Shown: positions 37,746 through 47,817, counted from the first letter of the stretch. The stretch: DNA of 64,000 bases from an uncultured Bacteroidota bacterium (GCA_902546725.1 CACCLB010000002.1:62001-126000); one strand, 5' to 3'. Notes: generated by a model from the letters alone, not told the origin. Program-made: numbers and translations.

Positions 37746-38150
37746 ATGTTAAACATTGACGCCTTTTTAAAACGATTGGAGCAATTGATGGAAAATCACC
37801 AATTAAATGCAGCTGCTTTTGCAGAAAAAATTGGAGTACAGCGTTCATCTGTTTCTCATATTTTATCGCGAAGAAACAAGCCAAGTTTGGAGTTTATTTT
37901 AAAAGTTCAGGCAGAATTTACTGAGGCAGATTTTGACTGGTTGCTTTTGGGTGCGAGAAAAAAATCCACCCCTACTTCAAATCAGCTTTTGGTTGATCAG
38001 GGAAAAGTTGATGAACTAGAAGCAGATAAAAGTATAAATCCACCCCAAAAGTCTATTTCAACTTCTTTGGACCTATTTGACACCGAAGTTTTACAGATCA
38101 TTCAGACTTATAAGGATGGAACTTTTCGCGTATTTTTGCCTAAATCTTAG
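37746..38150 (+). CDS. XRE-family helix-turn-helix regulator
   Basis: A 134-residue protein with an N-terminal HTH_3/Cro-C1 domain (about 10-60, with AAAFAEKIGVQRSSVSHILSRRNKPSLEFILK). The C-terminal half is a polar linker and a short segment (DTEVLQIIQTYKDGTFRVFLP) of unknown role. Its DNA-binding domain suggests a palindromic operator, and the upstream gap has two strong palindromes sharing TGTAAA/TTTACA ends. It is divergent from the M14 peptidase. Not obviously phage-derived, as no other phage gene is near. Confidence 0.85.
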   Translation: MLNIDAFLKRLEQLMENHQLNAAAFAEKIGVQRSSVSHILSRRNKPSLEFILKVQAEFTEADFDWLLLGARKKSTPTSNQLLVDQGKVDELEADKSINPPQKSISTSLDLFDTEVLQIIQTYKDGTFRVFLPKS

Positions 38151-38158
38151 TATTTTTG
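38151..38158 (+). promoter_or_regulatory. -7 promoter element (TATTTTTG)
   Basis: TATTTTTG matches TAnnTTTG, six nt before the ATG at 38165, right after the XRE stop codon. A second match lies at 38131-38138 inside the end of the XRE gene. Confidence 0.4.
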
Positions 38159-38164
38159 CTTCTT

Positions 38165-38536
38165 ATGAAACGACTACTTGTGTGCATTTTTCTGATGCTT
38201 ACCTCCTGCTATACCGTTGAACGCGATTGCATCCCATTTCACCAAGGGACTTTTGAGTTTTCTCAGATCATCAACGGCAGCATGAAAACCTCAACATTTA
38301 CACGAGATTCACTTTATGAAATTGAGCGCTTTGAGGGAAAGATCGATACTGCCAGTATTCGTTGGGTAAACGATTGTGAGTGCATACTTACTAAAATCAA
38401 TCCAACATCAAATCAAGACAAGCGTCCCATTCAAATCAAAATCATAAGCACCCAAGACAATTCCTACACTTTTGAGTATTCTTTGGTTGGAGACAGTAAG
38501 AACACCCAGCGTGGAACAATTCAAAAAATCCAATAA
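38165..38536 (+). CDS. small lipoprotein of unknown function
   Basis: 123 residues with a signal segment and LTSCYT lipobox (Cys near residue 15), so probably a membrane-anchored lipoprotein. Conserved-looking segments are CIPFHQGTFEFSQ and SIRWVNDCECILTKINP. Similar flavobacterial proteins are, from memory, often misnamed DNA topoisomerase IV because they lie near parC/parE; nothing in the sequence supports that name. The track's TTG start at 38156 overlaps the -7 element, so ATG 38165 is chosen. Two bases separate it from terC. Confidence 0.7.
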   Translation: MKRLLVCIFLMLTSCYTVERDCIPFHQGTFEFSQIINGSMKTSTFTRDSLYEIERFEGKIDTASIRWVNDCECILTKINPTSNQDKRPIQIKIISTQDNSYTFEYSLVGDSKNTQRGTIQKIQ

Positions 38537-38538
38537 GC

Positions 38539-39303
38539 ATGTTTACCCCTGATCTGATCTTCGCTTTTTTAACCTTGACATTTCTCGAGATCATTCTCGG
38601 TATAGACAACATTATTTTTATTTCCATATTAGCGAGTCGTTTTCCTGAAGCTGATCGGAAAAAGTTAATGCGCATAGGACTTTTAATGGCTATGTTTTCG
38701 AGAATACTCCTTCTCATGGGGGTTAATTGGCTGATACAGATGCAAGTATCACTATTCAGCTTTGATTGGGGGTGGCTCAGTACAAACTTATCAATTCAGT
38801 CTCTTATCCTGCTTTTTGGGGGCTTGTTTTTGCTTTATAAAAGCACTAAAGAAATCTATGAAAAGGCTGAAAACCTCGATGAAACAGCAACCGAATCAAA
38901 ATCAAACAAACTGATCTATGCCCGCGCATTGTTTCAGATTGTTCTAATTGACATTCTCTTTTCGTTTGATTCAATTTTAACTGCCGTGGGTATGACGAAT
39001 GGAATTCCCTACGCACTTCCAATCATGGTTGCAGCTGTAATTGTATCCATACTTATCATGATGCTGTTTGCAGCACCTGTGAGTAAATTCATGAATACCC
39101 ACCCTTCACTTCAAATCCTGGGATTGGCGTTTTTGTTGCTTATCGGTTTTATGTTGATCACCGAAGCAGCACACCTGTCGGAAACTACGGTCTTCGGATC
39201 AACTATGGGGGCTATTCCAAAGGGGTATTTATACTTTGCTATCGCATTCTCCCTCGGTGTGGAAATGATTAATATGCGGTTTAGAAAAAAGAAAGAGGCT
39301 TAA
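38539..39303 (+). CDS. TerC family integral membrane protein
   Basis: A 254-residue membrane protein with about seven hydrophobic segments. It opens with the TerC pattern FLEIILGIDNIIFI and carries the second acidic motif LIDILFSFDSILTAVGM. These two Asp-rich helices (GIDN, FSFDS) suggest metal ion handling; homologues include tellurite-resistance and Mn export proteins. The substrate is unknown. Its stop shares a four-base overlap with parC. Confidence 0.9.
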   Translation: MFTPDLIFAFLTLTFLEIILGIDNIIFISILASRFPEADRKKLMRIGLLMAMFSRILLLMGVNWLIQMQVSLFSFDWGWLSTNLSIQSLILLFGGLFLLYKSTKEIYEKAENLDETATESKSNKLIYARALFQIVLIDILFSFDSILTAVGMTNGIPYALPIMVAAVIVSILIMMLFAAPVSKFMNTHPSLQILGLAFLLLIGFMLITEAAHLSETTVFGSTMGAIPKGYLYFAIAFSLGVEMINMRFRKKKEA

Positions 39304-41888
39304 AAATCTAGGCTGATTTGGCTGTCGTCGTTTTCTGAGCTTACGGCTTCTTCGCCTTCAACTTCTATTTCATTTATGTCCTGTACCTCAGGAAGTTCAT
39401 AATTTAGCGCTTCTTTAAGAGCTATTTTTTTGATTTTTTTATCCGTCAGTTGGTTCCCCAAAGCCTTGAATCCTTTGACTGATATAAACTCTTCAGCATT
39501 GATTTCCAAGTCGTCTGGCTTTGCTTTTCCTCTGGGTTTTTCAAACTCTACCGTAAGTATAGGGCGCCCCTCAAAGCTGGTAAAAACATGACTACCACCC
39601 TCTTTAATATAAGAATCCTCCTTGTCTTCACTTTCAATGCAAAAGCGCTTGAGGAAATAACGTTCTTTTTCGGAATCAAAGTGAACGGCTGTAATTGGTT
39701 TTTCAGGGATCCATTTTTCGATGTGAGTGACCGTATCGTCAAAATGCAAACTCAATTCAGGAGTTACTACCCGAACCGTTCCTTCCTGGGTAGCTATCAG
39801 TAATTTATCCTCTCCCTTAAAAGCCCCTAGCAACTCACCTCTACCCTCTAGGTTCAATCGACGAATAGTAGTGTCAAACCATATTTTACGAGGCTTAAGT
39901 GTAGAAACTCCTTTTTCTTTTAATTCGACCTTTCGAACATTGTATTTGGTAACTGTATTTCCTCTGACCGATCGTCCTTTGATTTGTAAATCGGCAAAAT
40001 CCAAATCCCATTTTAACTTTTTGATGCTTCCAGAACTTCTCAGTATAATGGTCACAATTTCAGCCTCTCCGTTAGGGTTAGCCGAAAAATAGAGCACCTC
40101 GGATTGGGCTTTCCCTTGAGTCAAGTCGTAAATCTTTTCGCGAGTCACTCCTGTAACTGCAAATCGCTTGATAAAAGTAGTTCCGTTTTTACCGTCACGG
40201 TAAATCATATTGTAAATGGTACGGCTGTCTTTTTTCTTAAATACAGCGGCATGGATGATGTTTTTTCCAATAAAGACTTTGCTGTCCACTTTTACTACTT
40301 GCATTTTACCCTCCTTAGTAAATGCTATGATATCATCAATATCAGAACACTCACAGACAAACTCATCTTTACGCAAGGAGGTTCCTATAAATCCTTCACT
40401 TCGATTGATGTAGAGCTTTTGATTTCGAACCACTACCTTTTTGGCGTCAACATCATCAAAAATCCGTATTTCAGATTTGCGCTCCTTATCCTTGCCATAC
40501 GTCTTTTTTAGATGGGTAAAATAGCGGATGGCGTAATCGATGAGGTGATTTAAATTGTTTTTTACCTCAGCAATATCTCCTTCAAGAGCTTCAATTTTTT
40601 GCTGGGCTTTATCCAAATCAAATTTTGAAATTCTCTTGATGCGAATTTCCGTCAAACGCACAATATCTTCTTCAATCACAGGCCGTTTTAAGTGCGCTAT
40701 ATGAGGTTTTAATCCTTCGTCAATAGCAGTAATCAACTCTTCCCAAGTCTCTGCCTCTTCGATGTCACGGTAAATTTTATTCTCTATAAAAATGCGCTCT
40801 AGGGAAGCGTAGTGCCATTGATTTTCAAGCTCTTGTAGTTGGACTTCAAGCTCGAGTTTTAAGATTTGAACTGTGTGGTCTGTCGAAATTTTCAACATTT
40901 CAGTAACCCCCATAAAATGAGGCTTATTGTCAATAATCAAACAGCCCAAAGGTGAGATCGATGTTTCACAGGCTGTAAAGGCATAAAGGGCGTCTATGGT
41001 TTTGTCGGGAGAGATCCCATTGGGAAGGTGCACGAGAATTTCAACATCGGACGAAGTATTGTCTTCTATCTTTTTGATTTTAATTTTTCCCTTGTCATTG
41101 GCCTTTAAAATACTGTCGATCAAGCTAGAAGTATTGGTGCTGAATGGTATTTCATTTATCACCAAGGTGTTTTTATCCTGCTGGGTGATTTTGGCTCGCA
41201 CCCTTACCTTACCCCCTCTTAAACCGTCGTTATAGTTTTGGATATCTATGATCCCTCCCGTTTGGAAGTTAGGATACAAAGAAAACTTCCTGCCTTTTAA
41301 ATGGGCAATACTGGCCTCCAGTAGCTCGTTGAAGTTGTGGGGCAATATTTTAGTTGAAAGACCTACTGCTATCCCCTCAGCCCCTTGAGCTAAAAGCAAA
41401 GGAAACTTGATCGGTAAGTGGATTGGCTCTTTTTTTCGCCCGTCATAAGACAGTTGCCATTGGGTCACTTTTGGACTAAAGACAACTTCCAAGGCAAATT
41501 TGGAAAGACGTGCTTCAATATATCGGGAAGCAGCTGCACTGTCACCGGTTAAAATATTCCCCCAGTTCCCTTGCATATCTATAAGCAACTCTTTTTGACC
41601 TATCTGTACCATGGCATCACCAATACTGGCATCACCATGAGGGTGATATTGCATCGTATGGCCTACTATATTGGCAACTTTGTTGTAGCGACCATCATCT
41701 AAATCCTTCATGGAATGAAGAATCCTGCGTTGTACTGGCTTGAGACCGTCTTCTATAGCGGGAACTGCTCGTTCTAAGATCACATAGGAAGCGTAATCCA
41801 AAAACCAATCTTTGTACATGCCCGTGACCTTGACAAGGCTATCATTGTCAAAAGACTCTGGTAAATCAGTTTGGTCGGTTACTTCCAT
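39300..41888 (-). CDS. parC: DNA topoisomerase IV subunit A (ParC/GyrA family)
   Basis: 862-residue type IIA topoisomerase A subunit. Breakage-reunion domain with VIVERAVP-like VILERAVPAIEDGLKPVQRRIL, the HTMQYHPHGDASIGDAMV QRDR-type region and the active-site Tyr in AASRYIEARL. The C-terminal beta-pinwheel is short with an acidic tail. Paired with parE in the same orientation 92 nt upstream. Distinction from GyrA rests on this pairing and resemblance to flavobacterial ParC. Acts in decatenation. Confidence 0.9.
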   Translation of the reverse strand: MEVTDQTDLPESFDNDSLVKVTGMYKDWFLDYASYVILERAVPAIEDGLKPVQRRILHSMKDLDDGRYNKVANIVGHTMQYHPHGDASIGDAMVQIGQKELLIDMQGNWGNILTGDSAAASRYIEARLSKFALEVVFSPKVTQWQLSYDGRKKEPIHLPIKFPLLLAQGAEGIAVGLSTKILPHNFNELLEASIAHLKGRKFSLYPNFQTGGIIDIQNYNDGLRGGKVRVRAKITQQDKNTLVINEIPFSTNTSSLIDSILKANDKGKIKIKKIEDNTSSDVEILVHLPNGISPDKTIDALYAFTACETSISPLGCLIIDNKPHFMGVTEMLKISTDHTVQILKLELEVQLQELENQWHYASLERIFIENKIYRDIEEAETWEELITAIDEGLKPHIAHLKRPVIEEDIVRLTEIRIKRISKFDLDKAQQKIEALEGDIAEVKNNLNHLIDYAIRYFTHLKKTYGKDKERKSEIRIFDDVDAKKVVVRNQKLYINRSEGFIGTSLRKDEFVCECSDIDDIIAFTKEGKMQVVKVDSKVFIGKNIIHAAVFKKKDSRTIYNMIYRDGKNGTTFIKRFAVTGVTREKIYDLTQGKAQSEVLYFSANPNGEAEIVTIILRSSGSIKKLKWDLDFADLQIKGRSVRGNTVTKYNVRKVELKEKGVSTLKPRKIWFDTTIRRLNLEGRGELLGAFKGEDKLLIATQEGTVRVVTPELSLHFDDTVTHIEKWIPEKPITAVHFDSEKERYFLKRFCIESEDKEDSYIKEGGSHVFTSFEGRPILTVEFEKPRGKAKPDDLEINAEEFISVKGFKALGNQLTDKKIKKIALKEALNYELPEVQDINEIEVEGEEAVSSENDDSQISLDF

Positions 41889-41980
41889 AATTAGCTAAAA
41901 TAGTATATCAGACCAATATTTGCTTGGGAAATCGAAGGAAGAAATTAACAATATACCGTTGAAAATTATTCTAGAAGAAA

Positions 41981-43840
41981 CTAAGCTGTTTCTTCCAGCA
42001 AATCCAACTCGACTTTTAAGTTGTCGATGATGAAGTTTTGACGGTCTTGGGTATTTTTTCCCATATAGAACTCAAGTAGTTGATCAATGGTCGTTGCTTT
42101 GTCTAGCATGACCGGATCCAAGCGAATGTCCTCCCCTATAAAAAACTTAAACTCATCTGGTGAAATCTCTCCTAAACCTTTAAATCGGGTAATTTCCGGC
42201 TTTCCGCTCAACTTTTCAATGGCATTTCTTCGCTCCTGCTCACTGTAGCAATAAAAGGTTTTCTTTTTGTCTCTAACCCTAAAAAGAGGTGTTTGTAAAA
42301 TATACAAATGTCCTTCTTTGATGAGTTCGGGGAAAAATTGTAGAAAAAAAGTAATCAGTAAAAGTCGGATGTGCATACCGTCCACATCAGCATCAGTGGC
42401 AATTACGATATTGTTGTACCTCAAATCTTCCAAGCTGTCCTCAATATTGAGTGCCGCCTGAAGAAGGTTAAACTCTTCGTTTTCGTAAACAATCTTTTTG
42501 GACATGCCGTAACTGTTTAAAGGCTTTCCTCTTAAGCTAAAAACAGCTTGGGTATTGACATCACGTGATTTAGTGATGGAGCCGCTAGCGGAGTCTCCCT
42601 CAGTAATAAAAAGTGTGGATTCCAAACGGCGGTCCTTTTTTAGATCGGGCAAATGCACTCGGCAGTCTCTAAGTTTTTTATTGTGTAGGCTTGCCTTTTT
42701 AGCCCGCTCTCTGGCTAATTTACGTATGCCTGAGAGTTCTTTTCGCTCTTTTTCAGCTTGAATTATTTTCTTTTGGATGCTTTCTGCTACAGTAGGGTTT
42801 TTATGTAAAAAATTATCCAGTTGTGTACTGAGAAATTCGACGATATAGCTCCGTACTGTAGGCATACCGTCACCCATTTCTGTAGAACCCAGTTTGGTTT
42901 TGGTTTGGGATTCAAAAACCGGTTCCATTACCTTAATACTGATAGCAGAGATTACAGATTTCCGAATGTCGGAAGCGTCGTAATTCTTTCCAAAATGCTC
43001 TCGTATGGTTTTGACAAGTCCCTCTCTAAAAGCAGATTGATGGGTTCCTCCTTGAGTAGTGTGTTGACCGTTTACAAAAGAATGGTATTCCTCGCTGTAC
43101 TGTGTTCTGCTGTGGGTAAGGGCAACCTCTATATCTTCTCCTTTGATATGGATGATGGGGTAAAGCAAATCTGCTTCGTTCGTGTAATCTGTCAACAGAT
43201 CTTTTAACCCATTTTCAGAAAAGAATTTTTCACCGTTTAACTCTATTGTCAGACCCGGATTGAGATATACATAATTTTTAATCATGCGTTCTACATACTC
43301 CAAACGGTATTTATAGTTTTTAAAAATGGTGGTATCGGGTATAAACTCCACCTTGGTTCCTCTTCTTCTTGAGCTGACCTCTATGGGTTCATCCTCTTTA
43401 AGGTCACCAAAGGCAAAAGAAGCTGTTTTACTCTGCTTATCCCGATTGGACTCTACTGTAAAACTCGAAGAAAGCGCGTTGACTGCCTTGGTACCAACTC
43501 CGTTTAGACCTACCGACTTTTTAAATGCTCTGGAATCGTACTTTCCTCCAGTATTCATCTTGGACACCACATCAACCACTTTCCCTAGTGGAATCCCCCT
43601 GCCGTAGTCGCGAACTTTAACCACATTCTCTTTAATAGAAATCTCGATGGTTTTCCCAGCACCCATTACAAACTCATCGATACAGTTGTCGAGAACCTCT
43701 TTAAGAAGTATGTAAATCCCATCGTCTGGTGAAGAGCCGTCGCCTAATTTTCCAATATACATTCCAGGACGCATTCTAATGTGCTCTTTCCAGTCAAGGG
43801 AACGTATATTTTCTTCGGTATAGGTTGTGGTGTTTTTCAT
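41981..43840 (-). CDS. parE: DNA topoisomerase IV subunit B (ParE/GyrB family)
   Basis: 619-residue ATPase subunit. GHKL ATPase N-terminus with [16 protein letters not shown], the VLDNCIDEF Asp/Glu motif, and GRGIPLG; the TOPRIM domain has [19 protein letters not shown] (EGDSA) and [12 protein letters not shown] (DxD), and the C-terminal [13 protein letters not shown] is present. Shorter than GyrB as expected for ParE. Upstream of parC on the same strand, 92 nt apart; both probably form one operon. Confidence 0.92.
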   Translation of the reverse strand: MKNTTTYTEENIRSLDWKEHIRMRPGMYIGKLGDGSSPDDGIYILLKEVLDNCIDEFVMGAGKTIEISIKENVVKVRDYGRGIPLGKVVDVVSKMNTGGKYDSRAFKKSVGLNGVGTKAVNALSSSFTVESNRDKQSKTASFAFGDLKEDEPIEVSSRRRGTKVEFIPDTTIFKNYKYRLEYVERMIKNYVYLNPGLTIELNGEKFFSENGLKDLLTDYTNEADLLYPIIHIKGEDIEVALTHSRTQYSEEYHSFVNGQHTTQGGTHQSAFREGLVKTIREHFGKNYDASDIRKSVISAISIKVMEPVFESQTKTKLGSTEMGDGMPTVRSYIVEFLSTQLDNFLHKNPTVAESIQKKIIQAEKERKELSGIRKLARERAKKASLHNKKLRDCRVHLPDLKKDRRLESTLFITEGDSASGSITKSRDVNTQAVFSLRGKPLNSYGMSKKIVYENEEFNLLQAALNIEDSLEDLRYNNIVIATDADVDGMHIRLLLITFFLQFFPELIKEGHLYILQTPLFRVRDKKKTFYCYSEQERRNAIEKLSGKPEITRFKGLGEISPDEFKFFIGEDIRLDPVMLDKATTIDQLLEFYMGKNTQDRQNFIIDNLKVELDLLEETA

Positions 43841-43888
43841 GATATCAACAGCTAATATAGTTTATTGAATTCATATTTTTCCTCCCCT

Positions 43889-43925
43889 AAACAGCCAAGA
43901 AATCAACAATTCTCAAGCTGTTTTT
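43889..43925 (+). terminator. terminator-like hairpin in a divergent gap
   Basis: AAACAGC ... GCTGTTT with an inner AGAA/TTCT pairing, followed by TTTTT. It lies between parE (leftward) and the Dabb gene (rightward), where no transcript needs ending, so it could be a regulatory hairpin. Low confidence. Confidence 0.3.
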
Positions 43926-43990
43926 GTTAAAAAGTTCTATTTTAGAGACTTTAGAAAAAATATAACTCACAAAAAAATTAAAATAGTTCT

Positions 43991-44335
43991 ATGGCATCAA
44001 CTACTATTCATAATACTACAGGTCCTCTCTTACACATTGTCTTTTTTTGGCTTAAAGAGCCTGACAATCAAGAACACCGCAACCAATTTGAAACTGCGAT
44101 AAAAAAATTAATCGACACCAACCCCCAAGCTATAGCGAATCATCTGGGGTGTCCTGCAGCTTCTGAAAAAAGAGATGTAGTCGATAATTCATTTACGTAT
44201 TGCTACACCATGAGTTTTGCCGATTTAGATGCTCAAAACTCCTATCAAACTGATCCCACACACGAATTGTTTATCGAGGAAGCGTCTCATCTCTGGGAAC
44301 GTGTTTTGGTCAGTGATTCTATTGCACTATCTTAA
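43991..44335 (+). CDS. Dabb (stress-responsive A/B barrel) domain protein
   Basis: 114 residues with the ferredoxin-like Dabb fold: LLHIVFFWLKEPD at the start (the His is conserved), a central helix, SFTYCYTMSFADLDAQNSYQTDPTHELFIEE and a C-terminal strand. Function unknown; members range from stress proteins to small enzymes such as olivetolic acid cyclase. It precedes the GH5-like gene by 16 nt, so the two are probably co-transcribed. A one-mismatch promoter (TATTTTAGA) is at 43938-43946. Confidence 0.82.
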   Translation: MASTTIHNTTGPLLHIVFFWLKEPDNQEHRNQFETAIKKLIDTNPQAIANHLGCPAASEKRDVVDNSFTYCYTMSFADLDAQNSYQTDPTHELFIEEASHLWERVLVSDSIALS

Positions 44336-44351
44336 TTTAAATTTAAACAGC

Positions 44352-45485
44352 ATGAAAAATCACTTTGTTCTTCTCGCAATTTTTAGTCTCTTGTTTATTC
44401 AATGTCAGCAAACTTTAAAAACTCCAGTAGCGGAACGCTGGTCAGAAGAAAAAGCCTGGAAATGGCATCAAGAGAACGGCTGGATGGCAGGGACCAATTT
44501 CAATCCCAGTACAGCCATCAATCAGTTGGAATTTTTTCAAGAAGAAAGTTTTGATATGGAGACCATTGACCTAGAATTGAGTTGGTCGGCGGAATTGGGA
44601 ATGAAAATGCATCGAGTTTACCTGCACAACCTTTTATGGGATCAAGACTCTTTAGGTTTTATCAATAGAATCAACGCCTATCTTGAAACAGCGGACAAGT
44701 ATCAAATTAAAACCATGCTTGTATTGCTGGATGACGTTTGGCATCCATTGCCCAAATTGGGCAAACAACCGGACCCCACCCCTTTTGTTCACAATTCAGG
44801 TTGGGTTCAAGCACCTGGTGCAACTATTTTAGGTGATTCCCTACGGCATGACGAACTTAAAAACTACATTAAAGGAGTGATCAGTCATTTTGCCGAGGAC
44901 AAACGTGTTGTTGCCTGGGATCTTTACAACGAACCCGATAATGTTGCCAATCAGCCAGGATATGCTGAACTCGAACTCAAAGACAAGTACACTTACACTT
45001 TTGCGCTTTTAAAAAAAGTAGTGCGTTGGGCACGAGAAGTCAATCCTTCCCAACCGTTAACCATCGGGATTTGGAAAGGGGATCACAGCCTTTGGGGAAA
45101 TCCACAAGCTTTAAGACCTTTAGAACGCTTTATGATTGAAAATTCCGATGTGATTTCATTTCATTCGTATGACAACCTGCAAGTAACAACAGAAAAGGTG
45201 GAGGAACTTAAAAAGTACAACCGACCTATAATTTGCACTGAATATCTGGCTAGAGGAAATGGAAGCACCTTTGAAGACATCCTCCCTATGTTTAAAGAAA
45301 ATGAGATTCACGCCGTGAATTGGGGCTTTGTATCAGGTAAAACCAATACTATTTTTCCATGGTCATCATGGTCAAAAACATTTGATTCTATGCCTAAAAT
45401 ATGGCATCACGATATTTACCGAACAGATAAAAGTCCTTTTTCAGAAGAAGAAATAGCGCTTTTAAAAGCTGAATTAATGGAATAA
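44352..45485 (+). CDS. GH5-like (clan GH-A) glycoside hydrolase, probable lipoprotein
   Basis: A 377-residue (beta/alpha)8 glycosidase. Signal peptide with LLFIQCQQ (Cys lipobox). Acid/base Glu in WDLYNEPDN and nucleophile Glu in IICTEYLARG give the usual clan GH-A pair; the WHPL and ISFHSYDN segments fit the active-site cleft. The track start at 44229 overlaps the Dabb gene; ATG 44352 gives the signal peptide. Substrate is unknown. It may pair with Dabb and the sugar-type symporter in carbohydrate use, but that is inference. Confidence 0.82.
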   Translation: MKNHFVLLAIFSLLFIQCQQTLKTPVAERWSEEKAWKWHQENGWMAGTNFNPSTAINQLEFFQEESFDMETIDLELSWSAELGMKMHRVYLHNLLWDQDSLGFINRINAYLETADKYQIKTMLVLLDDVWHPLPKLGKQPDPTPFVHNSGWVQAPGATILGDSLRHDELKNYIKGVISHFAEDKRVVAWDLYNEPDNVANQPGYAELELKDKYTYTFALLKKVVRWAREVNPSQPLTIGIWKGDHSLWGNPQALRPLERFMIENSDVISFHSYDNLQVTTEKVEELKKYNRPIICTEYLARGNGSTFEDILPMFKENEIHAVNWGFVSGKTNTIFPWSSWSKTFDSMPKIWHHDIYRTDKSPFSEEEIALLKAELME

Positions 45486-45489
45486 GCTA

Positions 45490-47088
45490 TTACGAAGCTG
45501 ATTTAAAGCTGTTTTGAGCTTGACGGAAATTGTCAATAGCAACAAAGTAATCTGGATCTTCTAAAACATTAACGTCACAGATTTTTTCAGCCTTTTTAAT
45601 CAGTTTTACACAATCGGAGGATAAATGTCTCAAGTGAATATTTTTCCCTTGCTTTAAATAACGCTCTGTCAATTTATTGACACATTCTATGGCCGATTGA
45701 TCCACTATACGGGATTCCTTAAAATCGATAATGACTTCATCTGGGTCGTTTTGAATATCAAACTTGCTATTAAAAAGTTCAATACAACCAAAAAATAAGG
45801 GTCCGTAGATTTCATAATGTTTTACTCCAAACTCGTCAATATGCTTACGCGCTCGAATGCGCTTGGCATTTTCCCAAGCAAAAACAAGGGAAGAAACAAT
45901 GACTCCGGCCAAAACAGCAATTGCTAAGTCAAAAATAACGGTTAATCCCGTGACCAATATGATCACAATCACGTCGGATTTGGGTACTTTATTCAATACC
46001 TTAAAAGTACTCCAGGCAAAGGTACCAACGACCACCATAAACATGACTCCTACTAGAGCTGCTATTGGAACTTGTTCAATAAAATTGGATCCGAATAAAA
46101 TAAAGCCTAATAATGCGACCGAAGCTACAATTCCTGACAACCTTCCACGACCACCCGATTTGATATTGATGATACTCTGTCCAATCATCGCACAGCCCCC
46201 CATACCTCCAAAAAGACCGTTTAGAGTATTGGCCGCTCCTTGAGCAATACATTCTTTATTTCCATTCCCGTGGGAATCGGTTAATTCATCTATTAGGTTG
46301 AGCGTCATCAATGACTCTATCAGTCCAATAGCAGCCAAAATCGATGCGTAAGGTAAAACAAATAAAAGGGTCTCCAAAGAGAGCACAACAGAAGGAAAGT
46401 TAAATGTTGGAAGTCCGGCTTTGATACCACTCCCCCCATTGGAAAGAATAAAAGAACGCACCGTTTCCGTTTCCACACCGCTAAAGATCACCAGCATTGA
46501 TACAGCCAAAATAGCGGTCAAAGCTGCTGGTATTTTTTTAGTTAACATGGGCAAGACAAACATGATTGCCATAGTGGCAATTACCAAGCCTAACATCACC
46601 ATTAAAGCTGATCCTTCTAACCATTCACCTTGACTTTTAAACATCCCTAATTGAGAAATAAATATCACAATTGCCAGTCCGTTGACGAATCCCATCATGA
46701 CCGAATGTGGAATCATCCGCACAAATTTCCCGAGCCGCAATACTCCTGCCAACATTTGAATTCCACCAGCCAACAGCAGTGTAAAAAATAAGTATTGCAG
46801 TCCTGCAGCATCAGAACCACCTAAAGTATTTCCCTCTTTAACCAAATGAACCATAACTACTGCCATGGCACCTGTAGCACCGGAAAACATCCCAGGGCGC
46901 CCACCAAAAATTGAAGTTATCAGACCCATCATAAAAGCGCCATAAAGACCCACAACGGGCGAAACTCCTGCTACAAATGCAAAGGCAACTGCCTCAGGAA
47001 CCAAGGCCAATGCCACGGTTATACCAGATAATATATCGTTTTTGACGCTTCCGCCTGTTGATTTGTCTATAAGTTGAAATGCTTTCAA
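45490..47088 (-). CDS. SulP family anion transporter with STAS domain
   Basis: 532 residues: about 12 membrane segments with the SulP opening (GITVALALVPEAVAFAFVAGVSP) and a cytoplasmic STAS domain at the C-terminus (YGPLFFGCIELFNSKFDI, then VIIDFKESRIVDQSAIECV). Imports an anion such as sulfate or bicarbonate; the substrate is not determinable here. Convergent with the GH gene, four bases apart. A -7 element lies upstream at 47112-47119. Confidence 0.92.
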   Translation of the reverse strand: MKAFQLIDKSTGGSVKNDILSGITVALALVPEAVAFAFVAGVSPVVGLYGAFMMGLITSIFGGRPGMFSGATGAMAVVMVHLVKEGNTLGGSDAAGLQYLFFTLLLAGGIQMLAGVLRLGKFVRMIPHSVMMGFVNGLAIVIFISQLGMFKSQGEWLEGSALMVMLGLVIATMAIMFVLPMLTKKIPAALTAILAVSMLVIFSGVETETVRSFILSNGGSGIKAGLPTFNFPSVVLSLETLLFVLPYASILAAIGLIESLMTLNLIDELTDSHGNGNKECIAQGAANTLNGLFGGMGGCAMIGQSIINIKSGGRGRLSGIVASVALLGFILFGSNFIEQVPIAALVGVMFMVVVGTFAWSTFKVLNKVPKSDVIVIILVTGLTVIFDLAIAVLAGVIVSSLVFAWENAKRIRARKHIDEFGVKHYEIYGPLFFGCIELFNSKFDIQNDPDEVIIDFKESRIVDQSAIECVNKLTERYLKQGKNIHLRHLSSDCVKLIKKAEKICDVNVLEDPDYFVAIDNFRQAQNSFKSAS

Positions 47089-47111
47089 AGGCTTGTTATA
47101 AAATTAAGCTG

Positions 47112-47119
47112 CAAAAGTA
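47112..47119 (-). promoter_or_regulatory. -7 promoter element for the SulP gene (TACTTTTG)
   Basis: TACTTTTG on the minus strand, a TAnnTTTG match 23 nt upstream of the SulP ATG. Confidence 0.45.
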
Positions 47120-47166
47120 ATAGGATTCAACAGATTAGCCCTGTAGTAGCCTAAAAATTTTGTCTT

Positions 47167-47805
47167 TTATTTTGAAGCCGATCGAGCAATCAAAAAGATA
47201 GCAATCCAATAAGTGGCTAGTATTAAAACCCCTGAAAAGGAAAGAGAAAAATAGAATTTATCAACTGCTATTAAAGCATCTGAAAATAAAAACAATGAGA
47301 CAGCCCAACCCAAAAAACTGCGATATTCCATTTTCGGATTGAGTGCCAGCGCCCAACCCTGCCAGCTCATGAGTACAATGACTATGAGATAAATCAATAC
47401 AGGATAAAACAAACTATCTAAACCCTCCGACACTAATGTAAATACTCTAACTGCAATAAGGGCTAAGACAACTGCAACTCTCGGCTCCCATAACCATCCT
47501 TGCCTTTTTATAAAGGCGAAAAGAAAAATCAAATGTGCAACTAAAAAAGAGGCTAAGCCCCACACAAAATAAGACTCAAAGAGTAAAAAGGTATAACCAA
47601 CAAGGCAAAAAAACAATCCCATAGCGATATGCTTAGAATAGCTGTTTATTGCAGCATTTCTAAAAAGCAATGGTTATGTAAAAATTGAGATCGTACACAA
47701 TGGCTTTAAGGCGAAAAACAATGAGGAATTAAAAAGTTCAGCACTAATTGCAGCAATCCCAAAAATCAATATAAGAATTTTGTGTTGGGATTGGCTGAAG
47801 GTCAT
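47167..47805 (-). pseudogene. YhhN family (lysoplasmalogenase-like) membrane protein, interrupted by a stop codon
   Basis: The track shows only 47167-47670 with a TTG start. Reading further upstream in the same frame gives ATG 47805 and MTFSQSQHKIL..., 43 codons, then an in-frame TAA at 47674-47676, then the TTG and the rest. The joined 212-codon product has YhhN features: KPLCTISIF, FVWGLASFLVAHLIF and FLFSDALIAVDKFYF. The family needs the N-terminal helices, so the TTG-initiated part (167 residues) is probably not functional. Sequencing error is possible. Confidence 0.7.
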
Positions 47806-47817
47806 TTCTCAATAGTT

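Noticed and set aside
37746-38150. XRE regulator as a sign of prophage or toxin-antitoxin
   Set aside because: No toxin, integrase or phage structural gene is adjacent; neighbours are housekeeping.
38156-38536. Name DNA topoisomerase IV for the small protein before terC
   Set aside because: It is a 123-residue lipoprotein with no topoisomerase motif; the name probably spreads from nearby parC/parE.
42821-43207. 128-aa plus-strand ORF within parE
   Set aside because: It is antisense to conserved ParE coding sequence with no recognisable domain or promoter. The same holds for other long shadows such as 4350-4787, 35292-35678, 39727-40092, 40104-40511 and 45857-46243.
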